Assembly (NCBI RefSeq): GCF_900100365.1
Contig: NZ_FNKU01000001.1
Location: forward strand, 1,736,001-1,800,000
Direction: 5' to 3'
Source: Pseudomonas cannabina
GTDB taxonomy: Bacteria; Pseudomonadota; Gammaproteobacteria; Pseudomonadales; Pseudomonadaceae
DNA: 64,000 bases
Part shown: positions 35,011 to 44,154 of the stretch, piece after piece
Numbering within the stretch: the first letter of the stretch is position 1
How the letters are laid out: each line of letters begins with the position of its first letter
The notes under the pieces: model-generated
The model's database searches: none
Told to the model about the DNA's origin: nothing
What the model saw: the letters and a program-made list of their open reading frames with translations, nothing else
Made by a program: the position numbers and the translations under genes

Positions 35011-35906
35011 ATGCTTCGGGAAACGCCACTGACTTGCTCGCCTTTCTGGCAGTTGCCAAGGAACGCAGCTTCACCAAGGCCGCGGCTCGACTGGGCGTGT
35101 CTCAATCCGCATTGAGCCATACGGTTCGCAGCCTTGAAGCCCGGCTGGGCCTGCGGTTGCTGACGCGCACCACGCGCAGCGTATCGCCCACGGAGGCCGG
35201 CGAACGACTGATCCAGAAGGTTGGCCCACACTTCGATGAAATCGAAATCGAGCTGGCCGGTCTGAGCGACCTGCGTGACACACCGACCGGCAAGATCCGC
35301 ATCAACGCCATGGACCACGTGCTGGATGTCATCATCCGCCCGGTGCTGAATACGTTCCTGCCCAAGTACCCGGACATCAGCGTCGAAGTGTGCTGCGACT
35401 ACAGTTTCGTCGACATCGCGGCCGAAGGCTTCGATGCCGGGGTGCGCCTGGGTGAAGCGGTGGCCGACGGCATGATCGCCACCCGCATCGGCCCGGACAT
35501 GCGCCTCTCTGTGGTCGGCTCTCCCGCCTACTTCGAGGGGCGCAACAGGCCCGAAACGCCCCGAGACCTGACCTCCCATCGGTGCAACAACCTGCGTTTG
35601 CCCACCAATGGCGGGCTGTACACATGGGAATTCACCAAAGACGGCGAGACGCTGAACGTTCGTGTCACCGGCCAGGTCACGTTCAACGGTGTCTACCCCT
35701 TGCTGGACGCCGCGCTCGACGGTTTCGGGCTGAGTTACATCCCTCACGATCTGGTCGCGGCGCATATCGACACCGGGCGCCTGATTCATGTGCTGGAAGA
35801 CTGGTCACCGACCTTTGCCGGCTTCCATCTCTATTACCCAAGCAGGCGACAGGCCTCGCCCGCGTTTGCGCTGTTGCTGGAGGCGTTGCGTTACCGCGCG
35901 GGTTAG
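35011..35906 (+). pseudogene. LysR-family regulator with one-base frameshift at the start
   Basis: Helix-turn-helix (SFTKAAARLGVSQSALSH) and an inducer-binding domain are intact from 35034 on. ATG 35011 reads MLRE and then shifts out of frame. One extra A in the GGGAAACG run near 35019-35026 would give MLRENATDLLAFLAVA, the usual start of this subfamily. As it stands translation would need the TTG at 35034, which has no ribosome site. Either a real null allele or a sequencing error. The gene probably regulates the divergent cupin and SDR genes. Confidence 0.75.
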
Positions 35907-35908
35907 CG

Positions 35909-37261
35909 TTATTCGAGATGAGTGTGCGGAGCTTCTGCCAAGGGCAGCTTCATGACCACTTCGAAACCGTCGACCAGGTTATTGAACAACAGCGTGCCAT
36001 TGCAGCTCACGACAATAGCTTCAACGATTGCCAGTCCGAGTCCGCTTCCACCTGCGTGGCCCTTATGCCAGAAGCGCTTGGTCAGATCGGCCATCTCCGT
36101 AGCCGAAACACCATACCCATGGTCTCGGACGCGGAAGCTGGCCATGTCCTTGTCTCGCGTGATCGTCAGCTCGACATGAGTGTCCGGTCGTGTGTGGCGC
36201 AGCGCATTGTCCAGGAGATTGCGCAGTGCAGCTGTCGCGAGGACGGCCGGTACGCCGAGCGGTGATGAAGCCACCTGATCACCGATGACCATGATGACTG
36301 ACTCATGCTGCGCCGAATCGGCCAGTGCCTGTCTTGCCACATCGCTCGGCAAGGTAGACATTCCGTCCTCGAACGACAATCGCCCTTCTACTCTGGCCAG
36401 CAACAACAGTTGTTCCAGTATGCGCTGCAGGCGATCGGCACCCTCTTCAGCCTTGCGCATCGCGTTCTTCGCGACTGCGCCGTCGGTGAGTTGAGCCACC
36501 TGAATGTGCGTCTTGATGGCTGTCAGCGGGCTGCGCAGTTCGTGAGCCGCGTCGCCGGTGAGCCTGCGCTCGCGTTCGATCGCTTGAGCGATGCGTGCCA
36601 GCAGGCTGTTCTGGCAGTCGACGAGCAGTTGGAGCTCGGCGGGCAGTTTGCCGATGCCGAGCGGATCCAGACAGTCGGCGTTGCGTCGAACCAGTGCTTC
36701 CTTGATCCGCAGCAGCGGCTCGAGGCCTTTACCAACGCCGATCCAGAGCAATACCAGGCTGCCGATCAGGGAAACCAGCACCGGTATGGCGGCCGCAAAC
36801 AGGATCGAGTGTTTGAGTGTTCTCCGTTGATCGACCCGGTCGGCGGTACTGATCCGTACCCCGTCCACTTCAAGCGTGAATGTTCTCCATTCGACGCCAT
36901 CGACGACTTGATTGTGATAACCCTCCCCCAGCCTGCCGAATGTCTGCCCCGGCGCATTGTGGCTTTGAACGAATATTTCTCCCCTGATTGAAGTCACTTG
37001 GCAGGCCATACCGGTCGACAGTGCGGATTTGGCAGCCTCGGACCGCTCGACATTCAACAAATCAAATTTTCGAATGGCGTCGGGAGATGAAGGGATAAGG
37101 CTGATGACCAGTCGGGCAGAAGCAGCCAGCCGCTCGTCAAACGACTGGCTGATATTGCGCTGCAGGTCAGACAGCATCCAGGCAGCCGCCAGCGTCCATA
37201 ACACGATAAAACTCGCGCCCAATATCAGGGTCAGTCGGGATCTAAGGCTCATCGGATTCAT
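35909..37261 (-). CDS. Two-component sensor histidine kinase (QseC-like)
   Basis: Inner-membrane kinase of 450 residues. Transmembrane helices near 10-30 and 165-187 enclose a periplasmic sensor of about 135 residues. H-box DAAHELRSPLTAIK near 248, N-box LRNLLDNALRHT near 355, G1 VRDHGYGVS and G2 GGSGLGLAIVEA near 402. The start overlaps the response-regulator gene by 20 bases, showing one transcript. Its partner is broken by a MITE, so this kinase is probably orphaned. Confidence 0.9.
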   Translation of the reverse strand: MNPMSLRSRLTLILGASFIVLWTLAAAWMLSDLQRNISQSFDERLAASARLVISLIPSSPDAIRKFDLLNVERSEAAKSALSTGMACQVTSIRGEIFVQSHNAPGQTFGRLGEGYHNQVVDGVEWRTFTLEVDGVRISTADRVDQRRTLKHSILFAAAIPVLVSLIGSLVLLWIGVGKGLEPLLRIKEALVRRNADCLDPLGIGKLPAELQLLVDCQNSLLARIAQAIERERRLTGDAAHELRSPLTAIKTHIQVAQLTDGAVAKNAMRKAEEGADRLQRILEQLLLLARVEGRLSFEDGMSTLPSDVARQALADSAQHESVIMVIGDQVASSPLGVPAVLATAALRNLLDNALRHTRPDTHVELTITRDKDMASFRVRDHGYGVSATEMADLTKRFWHKGHAGGSGLGLAIVEAIVVSCNGTLLFNNLVDGFEVVMKLPLAEAPHTHLE

Positions 37262-38028
37262 CTGTCGCAGCGGAGCCTATTCGATAACCCAGCCCGCGAA
37301 CCGTTTGCACGATATTGTTGCCCAGTTTGCGGCGCAGGTTGTGAATGTGCACATTCAGCGCATTGCTTTCCACATCGTCCGCAAAGCCATAGACCGTATC
37401 CTTCAACTGGTCAGCACTGACAATGCGTCCCTTGCTGTCCAGCAACGCTTTGAGCAAAGACTGCTCTCTCCGGGACAGATCGATGGGCTCGCCAGCAAGG
37501 AAGGTTTCGCGGGTCGTGGGGTCGATACCAAGGCTGCCATGCTGGATGAGGTTGGTACTCCTGCCTAAAAACCTGCGGTGCAGGGTGTGCAGCCTGGCCG
37601 CAAGTTCTCTGAGGTCGAAGGGTTTGAGCAAATAGTCATCGCCTCCTGCCTGTAACCCGGCAACCCGGTCAGCGATGGAGTCACGGGCCGTGAGGATAAG
37701 CACCGGCAGATGGAATGAGCGTTCGCGCAAAAGACGAAGCAGCGTCAAACCATCCTTGTCGGGCAATCCGAGGTCGAGAATCATGACTTCGAAGCGGGCG
37801 GCAAGCAGCATGGCTTCGGCGCCGGCGGCGTTCATGACATGTTCGACATTGAAACCCTAGGGAGGCGCTGATTTATTCGATTTTTCGTCCCTGCAACGCT
37901 CTGGAGGCCTTGATTTATCTGGGGGCAACAGCTGGGTTTTAGAATAAATCAGCGTCTCCCTAGGCGCCCAGTCCGGCGATTACGCCTTCGGCGATGAGTT
38001 TGTCATCTTCAACCAATAACACGTGCAT
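37242..38028 (-). pseudogene. OmpR-family response regulator, interrupted by MITE h
   Basis: The first 22 codons from ATG 38028 encode the receiver start with the acidic pair (MHVLLVEDDKLIAEG), then MITE h intervenes. The rest has the phospho-acceptor in VMILDLGLPDKDG, the lysine in YLLKPFD and a winged-helix domain ending LRRKLGNNIVQTVRGLGYR. Removing the MITE with one CTAG gives GCC-TAG-GGT, an in-frame amber where CAG (Gln) would be expected. The gene may therefore have been dead before insertion. Confidence 0.85.
37861..37959 (-). repeat. 99-bp MITE, copy h
   Basis: Inverted orientation, with perfect CTAG duplications (37857-37860 and 37960-37963). Lies in codon 23 of the response regulator gene. 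Confidence 0.95.
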
Positions 38029-38247
38029 GCCTGTGTCCCGCAAATATAAAAAGGGTAAGCCTTGTTGATTAAGGGAACATTAAGCATCACCGAAATAGCC
38101 AGAATCAATGTTCAGCACGCAACTTGATACTGCCATGACGCACCGGCTCAGAAGATTATTGGCAGACACTTAATACTCTCTTAATTCCAGGTCGACATGA
38201 TGGGCGGGCTTTTCCGATCATCGTTCAACTCTTCTTGTGAGGTACTC

Positions 38248-38622
38248 ATGAAATCCCTGTCCGTTATCAGTCTGCTTGTCGTACTGTCTGGGTGTGCTGC
38301 GGTTATTCCAAAACCGGACCAGGCCTCAAGTGTTGTCTATCTGTCTGCCGCCCCCAAAAATACGCTGCTTGCCGAAAGCATCGATGGTAGCACAGTCAAT
38401 GACGGCCGCTATTTTACAGTGACTCCGGGCCATCACCTGCTCGAAGTGCTGGTTCTGACCGACAGCGATACAGACTCGACCACCCAAGACTTTGTCGACC
38501 TCGACGTGGCTGACTTCCAGTCTGACAGGAGCTACCGACTGGTGCTCACGCATAACACTATCAATCGTGACCTGAAGTTGCTGGATGAAGACGGCACGGT
38601 CATTAGAGAAATAAGCATTTAA
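38248..38622 (+). CDS. Small putative lipoprotein
   Basis: Protein of 124 residues with a lipoprotein signal peptide: MKSLSVISLLVVLSGCAAV, with lipobox LSGC and the acylated cysteine at residue 17. The mature domain is beta-rich with no recognised family. GAGG sits 7 bases before ATG 38248; an upstream in-frame ATG at 38197 would bury the signal. It is divergent from the broken response regulator, so it may have been a target of that system. That is inference. Confidence 0.75.
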   Translation: MKSLSVISLLVVLSGCAAVIPKPDQASSVVYLSAAPKNTLLAESIDGSTVNDGRYFTVTPGHHLLEVLVLTDSDTDSTTQDFVDLDVADFQSDRSYRLVLTHNTINRDLKLLDEDGTVIREISI

Positions 38623-38700
38623 CGTCGAGCACCACAGTATCTGAACGATCACCGAGCCTTGTTCAGCTCACTTTTTATCATCCCGCCTGGAATAACCCAC

Positions 38701-39238
38701 ATGCACACTACGAAAGAAGATTACATATCTCTGGTCGCGCGCTTTCTGCTCAGCCTGCTGTTTTTGTACAGCGGTCTCGGCAAACTTATGGCGCCCGAGG
38801 CAACCTTGAATTATATCGACAGCGCTGGCATTCCTTTCGCTGTAGTCGCTTACATCGGCGCAGTGTTCGTGGAGTTAGGGAGACGCTGATTTATTCTAAA
38901 ACCCAGCTGTTGCCCCCAGATAAATCAAGGCCTCCAGAGCGTTGCAGGGACGAAAAATCGAATAAATCAGCGCCTCCTTAGGCCTGGCCGCAGCGCTGGT
39001 GATCGGTTTTCGAACAACGCTTGCGGCGGCCATGATGGCTGTCTTCACGTTGATTACCGCGCTGGTTTTTCACCAGCATTTTGCGGAAAAATCGCAACTG
39101 ACCAGTTTCCTGAAAAACATCGCGATCTGTGGTGGATTACTCCAGGTCATCGTGAGCGGCCCGGGCGCTCTCAGCCTTGATGAGACGTTCAAAAGAACCA
39201 CCGAACGGCGTCGGGCGACAACACGAAATGGCGCGTGA
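38701..39238 (+). pseudogene. DoxX-family membrane protein, interrupted by MITE i
   Basis: First part from ATG 38701: ARFLLSLLFLYSGLGKLMAP, the DoxX start, then a second helix ending in FVELG. Removing MITE i with one TTAG joins it in frame to LAAALVIGFRTTLAAAMMA, then ALVFHQHF and a C-terminal tail to 39238, giving about 145 residues and four helices, the family's usual size. As it stands translation stops three codons into the MITE, so it is probably non-functional. Confidence 0.87.
38879..38977 (+). repeat. 99-bp MITE, copy i
   Basis: Direct orientation, perfect TTAG duplications (38875-38878 and 38978-38981). Interrupts the doxX-like gene. The right-most copy in the window; none is seen in the remaining 25 kb. 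Confidence 0.95.
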
Positions 39239-39244
39239 TGGTCA

Positions 39245-39269
39245 GCCTGACAGCGTTGCGCTGTCAGGC
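39245..39269 (+). terminator. Strong hairpin after the doxX-like gene
   Basis: GCCTGACAGCG (39245-39255), loop TTG, CGCTGTCAGGC (39259-39269): an 11-bp perfect stem just after the doxX stop. No T-run follows, so it may work as an imperfect or bidirectional terminator for the convergent CMD gene as well. Confidence 0.65.
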
Positions 39270-39320
39270 CCCTGTCTGTTCGAAAAACGTACCGCTATTC
39301 ACTGTCCGTGAGCGTGCCAG

Positions 39321-39905
39321 TCAGACGGGAAACACTGGCTCCCCCAAGTTCAGCATCAGCCGGTTGGCCCAGGCAAAGATCGAGATGGCATGAATCAGGT
39401 CCAGAACCTGCACATCATCCAGCCCGTGCTGGCGCAGTGCCTGAATGTTTCCGGCATCGAGCGCAGCGGGTTCCAGGGTCAGGTCGATGGCAAACTGCAC
39501 AATGGCTTTTTCGCGTGCCGTAGTGCCCGCCGTTGCCGGGTCGGCAAACACTTGGGCGATCACGTCATTGCGTTTGACCAGTTGTTCGAAACGTTGCGCG
39601 TGCACCGAAGCGCAATACACACAGCGGTTGATGCGTGACACCACGGTGCTCGCCAGCTCCCGCTCGGCGCGGGACAGGCCGCCCGGTGCGTACATGATGG
39701 CGTTGAAGGCCTGCGAGCGCTGGCGGAGGATGTCCGGGTGGTGCGCCAGCGTCAGGTAATAATCCGAGGTCTTGGCCTGCGGGTGGCTCTCTTCGAGCAC
39801 GGCCAGTTGTTCGGCGCTGGCGTCATCGAGTTTCACGGTCGGCAGCCAGGCCTTCCAGCCCAGCACCTGATTGGTGAACCCTTCGATCTGGATAAGCTCG
39901 CTCAT
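39321..39905 (-). CDS. Alkylhydroperoxidase-domain (CMD-like) protein
   Basis: Protein of 194 residues of the AhpD/carboxymuconolactone-decarboxylase fold. The redox pair and histidine are in NRCVYCASVHAQRF near residue 95, preceded by GGLSRAERELASTVVS. Its start overlaps the preceding CMD gene by 4 bases, and both follow the ABC transporter gene for the binding protein. This pairing matches the small-protein pair I recall from KPN_01854-type transporter clusters. It probably removes peroxide or an oxidised product made in the same pathway. Confidence 0.83.
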   Translation of the reverse strand: MSELIQIEGFTNQVLGWKAWLPTVKLDDASAEQLAVLEESHPQAKTSDYYLTLAHHPDILRQRSQAFNAIMYAPGGLSRAERELASTVVSRINRCVYCASVHAQRFEQLVKRNDVIAQVFADPATAGTTAREKAIVQFAIDLTLEPAALDAGNIQALRQHGLDDVQVLDLIHAISIFAWANRLMLNLGEPVFPV

Positions 39906-40432
39906 TGGGCTGCTCCGGCAGATTGCATGGCCGTCAGCCCGGCGGCCAGACGCACCTGATAGGACAGAAACGCGATCAATTGCGCCAACACCACGATTTC
40001 AGCGGTGCTCAACCCCTGAAGTTGCAGCGCCTGCAACGCACTTTGATCGCCATGCACTGGAGACTCGATCAAGGTGTGGGCAAACTTCAACATTGCCGCC
40101 AGGCGCGGGTCGTCCAGCCTGTCGATCTCGCCAGTGTCGACGTAAGTCACTGCCACGGCTTCAACGCCGGAGGCTTGCAATTGCGTCAGGTAATGCGCAC
40201 TCAGGGTTGGTTGGCCACTCAGCCGCGTGGCGTAATAGGCAACCCACAGGCGTTCGCTCAACGAGAGGTTATCGTCCAGCGCGGGATCGAAAAACAGCTG
40301 CTGGCTGCCTTGGGTTGCCGATGCAACCTTTTCCCGTGCATGGCGCACGGTGTGCAACGGGCTGCCTGGCTCGATGCCCAGCAGCTCATCAAGCAGGTCC
40401 GGCGTCGTCTGATGTTCAGCAGTCGGTGTCAT
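39902..40432 (-). CDS. CMD-domain protein
   Basis: Protein of 176 residues with the same fold as its downstream neighbour, but with no CxxC pair, so it is unlikely to be a peroxidase by itself. Segments: LSLSERLWVAYYATRLSG near 54 and LSTAEIVVLAQLIAFLSYQ near 140. It may partner with the redox-active protein at 39321. Function unknown. Confidence 0.75.
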   Translation of the reverse strand: MTPTAEHQTTPDLLDELLGIEPGSPLHTVRHAREKVASATQGSQQLFFDPALDDNLSLSERLWVAYYATRLSGQPTLSAHYLTQLQASGVEAVAVTYVDTGEIDRLDDPRLAAMLKFAHTLIESPVHGDQSALQALQLQGLSTAEIVVLAQLIAFLSYQVRLAAGLTAMQSAGAAQ

Positions 40433-40501
40433 GAAATATCCTGCAAAGCTGTAGTGGCGTTCGCGCGGTCGGGGTTAGCAACGTTGCGCGAAGGGGGAAG
40501 A

Positions 40502-42067
40502 TCAAGGCTGTTCGGTGACCATGGTCGCTGCCGTGCGGTCGCTGACCAGCGGCTCGACTTTCAGGCCTTTGCGCGCAGCCCAGATGTTCTGGTAATGGAA
40601 CAGCGGAATGATGCCGACGTCGTCGCTGACCACTTTTACCGAGTCCTGAAGGATCTTGCGGCGTTTGGCTTCATCGAATTCAGCCGTCGAATCGGCCAGC
40701 GCCTTGTCCACCAGCGGGTTACTGTAGTGGCCCCAGTTGGATGCGCCCTGCCCTTTGCTGCTGTCGACCGTGGTCAGAATGTTGGTCAGGGCGTAAGCCG
40801 CTTCTCCCGTGCCATTACCCCAGGCGATCACGCTGATCGCCAGTTCATTCTTGTTCGCCTTGCCGGCGTAAACGGCCCATGGCAACACTTCCAACTGCAC
40901 TTTGACGCCGATTCGTATCCAGAACTGCGCGACGGCCTGCATGACTTCGGGCGCTTGCGGGTAACGGTCACCCGGTACGTGTACGGTCAGTTGGAAGCCT
41001 TCGGGAAAACCTGCCTGTGCCAGCAGATCCTTGGCCTGTTTGACGTCATACGGGATGTTTTTGATGTCCGGGTTGTAACCGAAGGTGTTGGCCGGCATCC
41101 ACTGATTGGCCTCAGTGACCGTGCCCTGCATGATCCGCTCGTCAATGGCCGGACGGTTGATCGCCAGAGACAGCGCCTTGCGCACTCTTACATCCAGCAG
41201 CGGGTTCTCGGCCAATGGCTTGCCCACGTTGTCACGGATGAACTCGTTCGGGCCAACGCGGAAGCTCGGCTGAATGATCAGCGCCCGCAAGCCCTGATAG
41301 GCGAAGACGTTGACGCCAGGCGTTTTGCGCAAGCGCTCGACGTCGGTTGGCGACACCTTGTCGATTACGTCCACATCACCCGCCAGCAAAGCCGCTGTGC
41401 GATTGGCTGCGTTGGCGATGAAGCGGAAATCGACCTTGTCCCAGGTTGGCTTCGCGCCCCAGTAACTGTCGTTACGGGCAAAGATCGTGCGGTCGCCCGG
41501 CACATAGGACACAAAGCGATAAGGTCCGGTGCCGATCATGGCTTTACCCGAATTGTAATCGGCGCTGCTGGCGGTGGCGCCCGCGTGGCGGCTGACGATG
41601 TAGATCGAGTCCACGTCTGGCAGCAGGTTGGCGTTGGGCTGGCGGGTTTTGATGATCAGCGTGTGATCATCCTTGGCGTTGACAGCTTCGACGGTGCGCA
41701 TGGCGCCGGCGTAAGACGCGACGCTGCCGGGCACGCTGCGCGCGCGCTCGAAGGAGAACACCAGATCGTCGGCGGTCAGCGGCGTGCCGTCCTGCCATTT
41801 CACGTCATCACGCAGGGCAAATTCCCAGGTGGTGTCGTCGATGACTTTCCATCTTTTCGCGAGGCCTGGAAGGGTCTTGTCGTCGCGGCGGCTGACCAGC
41901 GATTCAAAGGCGTGCAGCGCCACCGAGCGGTCGCCGGCGTAGTTGTTCAGTTGCGGATCGAGCGACGAGACCGGGTCGGCATAACCGATGCGCAGGTCTT
42001 GCGCCGAAACACTGCCGGCGGCCAGCACGAGGGCCGAGGCCAGCAACGAGCGAACGAGTGGTTTCAT
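40502..42067 (-). CDS. ABC transporter solute-binding protein (peptide/opine class, KPN_01854-like)
   Basis: Periplasmic family-5 binding protein of 521 residues. Signal peptide MKPLVRSLLASALVLAAG with cleavage after SAQ. Family marks: VSSLDPQLNNYAGDRSVA, then WEFALRDDVKWQDGTPLTAD and DVDVIDKVSPTDVERL. Works with the permeases and ATPases encoded at 42186-46042. Ligand unknown; the accompanying monooxygenase suggests an organic compound that is oxidised after uptake. Confidence 0.87.
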   Translation of the reverse strand: MKPLVRSLLASALVLAAGSVSAQDLRIGYADPVSSLDPQLNNYAGDRSVALHAFESLVSRRDDKTLPGLAKRWKVIDDTTWEFALRDDVKWQDGTPLTADDLVFSFERARSVPGSVASYAGAMRTVEAVNAKDDHTLIIKTRQPNANLLPDVDSIYIVSRHAGATASSADYNSGKAMIGTGPYRFVSYVPGDRTIFARNDSYWGAKPTWDKVDFRFIANAANRTAALLAGDVDVIDKVSPTDVERLRKTPGVNVFAYQGLRALIIQPSFRVGPNEFIRDNVGKPLAENPLLDVRVRKALSLAINRPAIDERIMQGTVTEANQWMPANTFGYNPDIKNIPYDVKQAKDLLAQAGFPEGFQLTVHVPGDRYPQAPEVMQAVAQFWIRIGVKVQLEVLPWAVYAGKANKNELAISVIAWGNGTGEAAYALTNILTTVDSSKGQGASNWGHYSNPLVDKALADSTAEFDEAKRRKILQDSVKVVSDDVGIIPLFHYQNIWAARKGLKVEPLVSDRTAATMVTEQP

Positions 42068-42185
42068 GGGTGATTCCTTGTACGCAATGGCGATAATTGG
42101 CGAACTTTGGGCGATCGTTCAGCTTTGGTCGTTCAGCTCTGATCATTTAGGTGACATGCGCTCAGGTGGTTCGGCGAAACCTCTC

Positions 42186-43148
42186 TCAGCGCCGGTACTT
42201 CCTCGCGGCAGCGCGGCATGGCGTGTGCGGGCAGCGAGGGTGGAAATGACACCCGGCAGGCGGGTTCAGCGGGCTGGGGATTTCCCCTTTGATCGCGTCA
42301 TAACGGGTACTGCGAATATCGAAACGCGGGATCTGCGCCAGCAGCGCCTGGGTATAAGGGTGATTGGTCCGCGCAAACAGGTCATCGACCGATGCGGTCT
42401 CGACCACCCGCCCCAGATACATCACCACCACGCGGTCACACAGGTGCTCGACCACACCCAGGTCGTGGCTGATGAACAGATAGGTCAGGCCCAGCTCATC
42501 GCGCAGGTCCATGAACAGGTTGAGGATCTGCGCCTGAATCGACACGTCCAGTGCCGCCACCGACTCGTCGCAGACCAGTAGTTCCGGCTGCACCGCCAGC
42601 GCCCGGGCGATGCCGATACGCTGCCGCTGACCGCCGCTGAACTGATGCGGGTAACGCTGGCGCAATTGCGGGCTGAGCCCGGCGCGTTGCAGTTGGGCAC
42701 TGACGTAGTCGTCGGCACCTTTGCGGTCGGTCAGGCCATGCAGCAGTGCGCCCTCGCCAACGATCCGGTCGACCCGCAAACGCGGGTTGAGGCTCGACGA
42801 CGGGTCCTGGAAAATCATCTGCACTTTAAGACGCAGTGCCTTGCGTTCCTGTGTGGTCAGGCTGTCGAGCGGCTTGCCGTCTACCAGCGCGCTGCCGGAG
42901 GACACCGGCAGCAGCCCGGCGACCATGCGCCCGAGGGTCGACTTGCCGCAGCCTGACTCGCCCACCAGCCCGACCACTTCGCCGCTCACGATACGCAGAT
43001 CGACGCGATCCACCGCATGCGTCACCGGTTTCGGGCGGGTCAGGTGCAGGCGTTGCAGCAGCCCTGCAAACGAGTGCTCGTCCACGGCTTTACCGAACGT
43101 CTTGCTGACCTGTTGCAACTCGATGAGCGGGATCTGATCACTGGGCAT
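42186..43148 (-). CDS. Oligopeptide-type ABC transporter ATPase (OppF-like)
   Basis: 320 residues from ATG 43148, which has CAGGAG 9 bases upstream; the frame extends to 43268 without support. Walker A GESGCGKST, signature FSGGQRQRIGIARAL, Walker B LLVCDESVAALD (DES where DEP is usual), and the OppF C-terminal motif PPAGCHFHPRCPH. Overlaps the upstream ATPase gene by 11 bases. Confidence 0.88.
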   Translation of the reverse strand: MPSDQIPLIELQQVSKTFGKAVDEHSFAGLLQRLHLTRPKPVTHAVDRVDLRIVSGEVVGLVGESGCGKSTLGRMVAGLLPVSSGSALVDGKPLDSLTTQERKALRLKVQMIFQDPSSSLNPRLRVDRIVGEGALLHGLTDRKGADDYVSAQLQRAGLSPQLRQRYPHQFSGGQRQRIGIARALAVQPELLVCDESVAALDVSIQAQILNLFMDLRDELGLTYLFISHDLGVVEHLCDRVVVMYLGRVVETASVDDLFARTNHPYTQALLAQIPRFDIRSTRYDAIKGEIPSPLNPPAGCHFHPRCPHTPCRAAARKYRR

Positions 43149-44154
43149 CGGCAGCAGCTCCTGGATAAAAGCAGCGAACCGAATGGCCCGGCCGAATCTC
43201 GCGTGGTTCAGGGTCCTGCGCGCACGCTGCCGATGCTCTGGAGCAGCGCGCGGCAAATGCGCAGCCAACAGGCATAGACAGCAGATCCGGCGCCATGCCG
43301 GGAATCTGCCGCAAACGCTGCCCGCGCCGGTTGCGGCTTGGCAGGCTGTCGATCAAGCCTTGTGTGTAGGGATGTTGCGGGCTATCCAGCACATCAGCGA
43401 CCGAGCCTTGCTCGACGATACGCCCGGCGTACATCACCGCCACATCGTCAGCCAGACCAGCCACCACCGACAGGTCGTGGGTGATCCAGATCAGAGAGGT
43501 GCCTTGCTCACGCACCAGCTTCTGCACTTCGCTGAGGATCTGCGCCTGAATGGTCACGTCCAGTGCGGTGGTCGGCTCGTCGGCGATGATCAGGTCCGGC
43601 GCATGCAGCAGCGCAATGGCAATCGCCACCCGCTGGCGCATGCCGCCGGACAGCTGATGCGGGTAGGCGCGCAGGCGCTCTTCGGGGCTGGCAATGCCCA
43701 TCAACGCCAGCGTGCGGCTGGCGTGTTCACGGGCTTCGCGCTTGCCTAGCGTGCTGTGCGCGCGCACGGCTTCGATCATTTGCGTGTCGACCCGCAGCAC
43801 CGGATTGAGGGTCATCATCGGGTCCTGAAAAATCATTGCGACCCGATTGCCCTGAATTTCGCGCAGTTGCCCGGCGGAGAGCTTTGTCAGGTCACGGCCC
43901 TTGAACAGCACCTGGCCACCACTGATGCGCCCCGGTTCATCCACCAGACCGAGGATCGAGAAGCCGGTGACCGATTTGCCCGACCCCGACTCACCGACCA
44001 GCCCGAGAATGCGCCCTGGCTGCACGCGCAACGACACATTGCGCACCGCAGGCAGCACACCGGCACGGGTATGAAACGACGTGCACAGATCGCGCACCTC
44101 CAGGGTCGGTTGCTCCACCGAGGCAGCCACGGACGACACTTCAGGCACACTCAT
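43138..44154 (-). CDS. Oligopeptide-type ABC transporter ATPase (OppD-like)
   Basis: 338 residues. Walker [13 protein letters not shown] near 55, signature [16 protein letters not shown] near 170, Walker [13 protein letters not shown] near 188, and the C-terminal extension [15 protein letters not shown] near 295 found in OppD/DppD. Overlaps the upstream permease gene by 4 bases. Confidence 0.88.
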   Translation of the reverse strand: MSVPEVSSVAASVEQPTLEVRDLCTSFHTRAGVLPAVRNVSLRVQPGRILGLVGESGSGKSVTGFSILGLVDEPGRISGGQVLFKGRDLTKLSAGQLREIQGNRVAMIFQDPMMTLNPVLRVDTQMIEAVRAHSTLGKREAREHASRTLALMGIASPEERLRAYPHQLSGGMRQRVAIAIALLHAPDLIIADEPTTALDVTIQAQILSEVQKLVREQGTSLIWITHDLSVVAGLADDVAVMYAGRIVEQGSVADVLDSPQHPYTQGLIDSLPSRNRRGQRLRQIPGMAPDLLSMPVGCAFAARCSRASAACAQDPEPREIRPGHSVRCFYPGAAADAQ

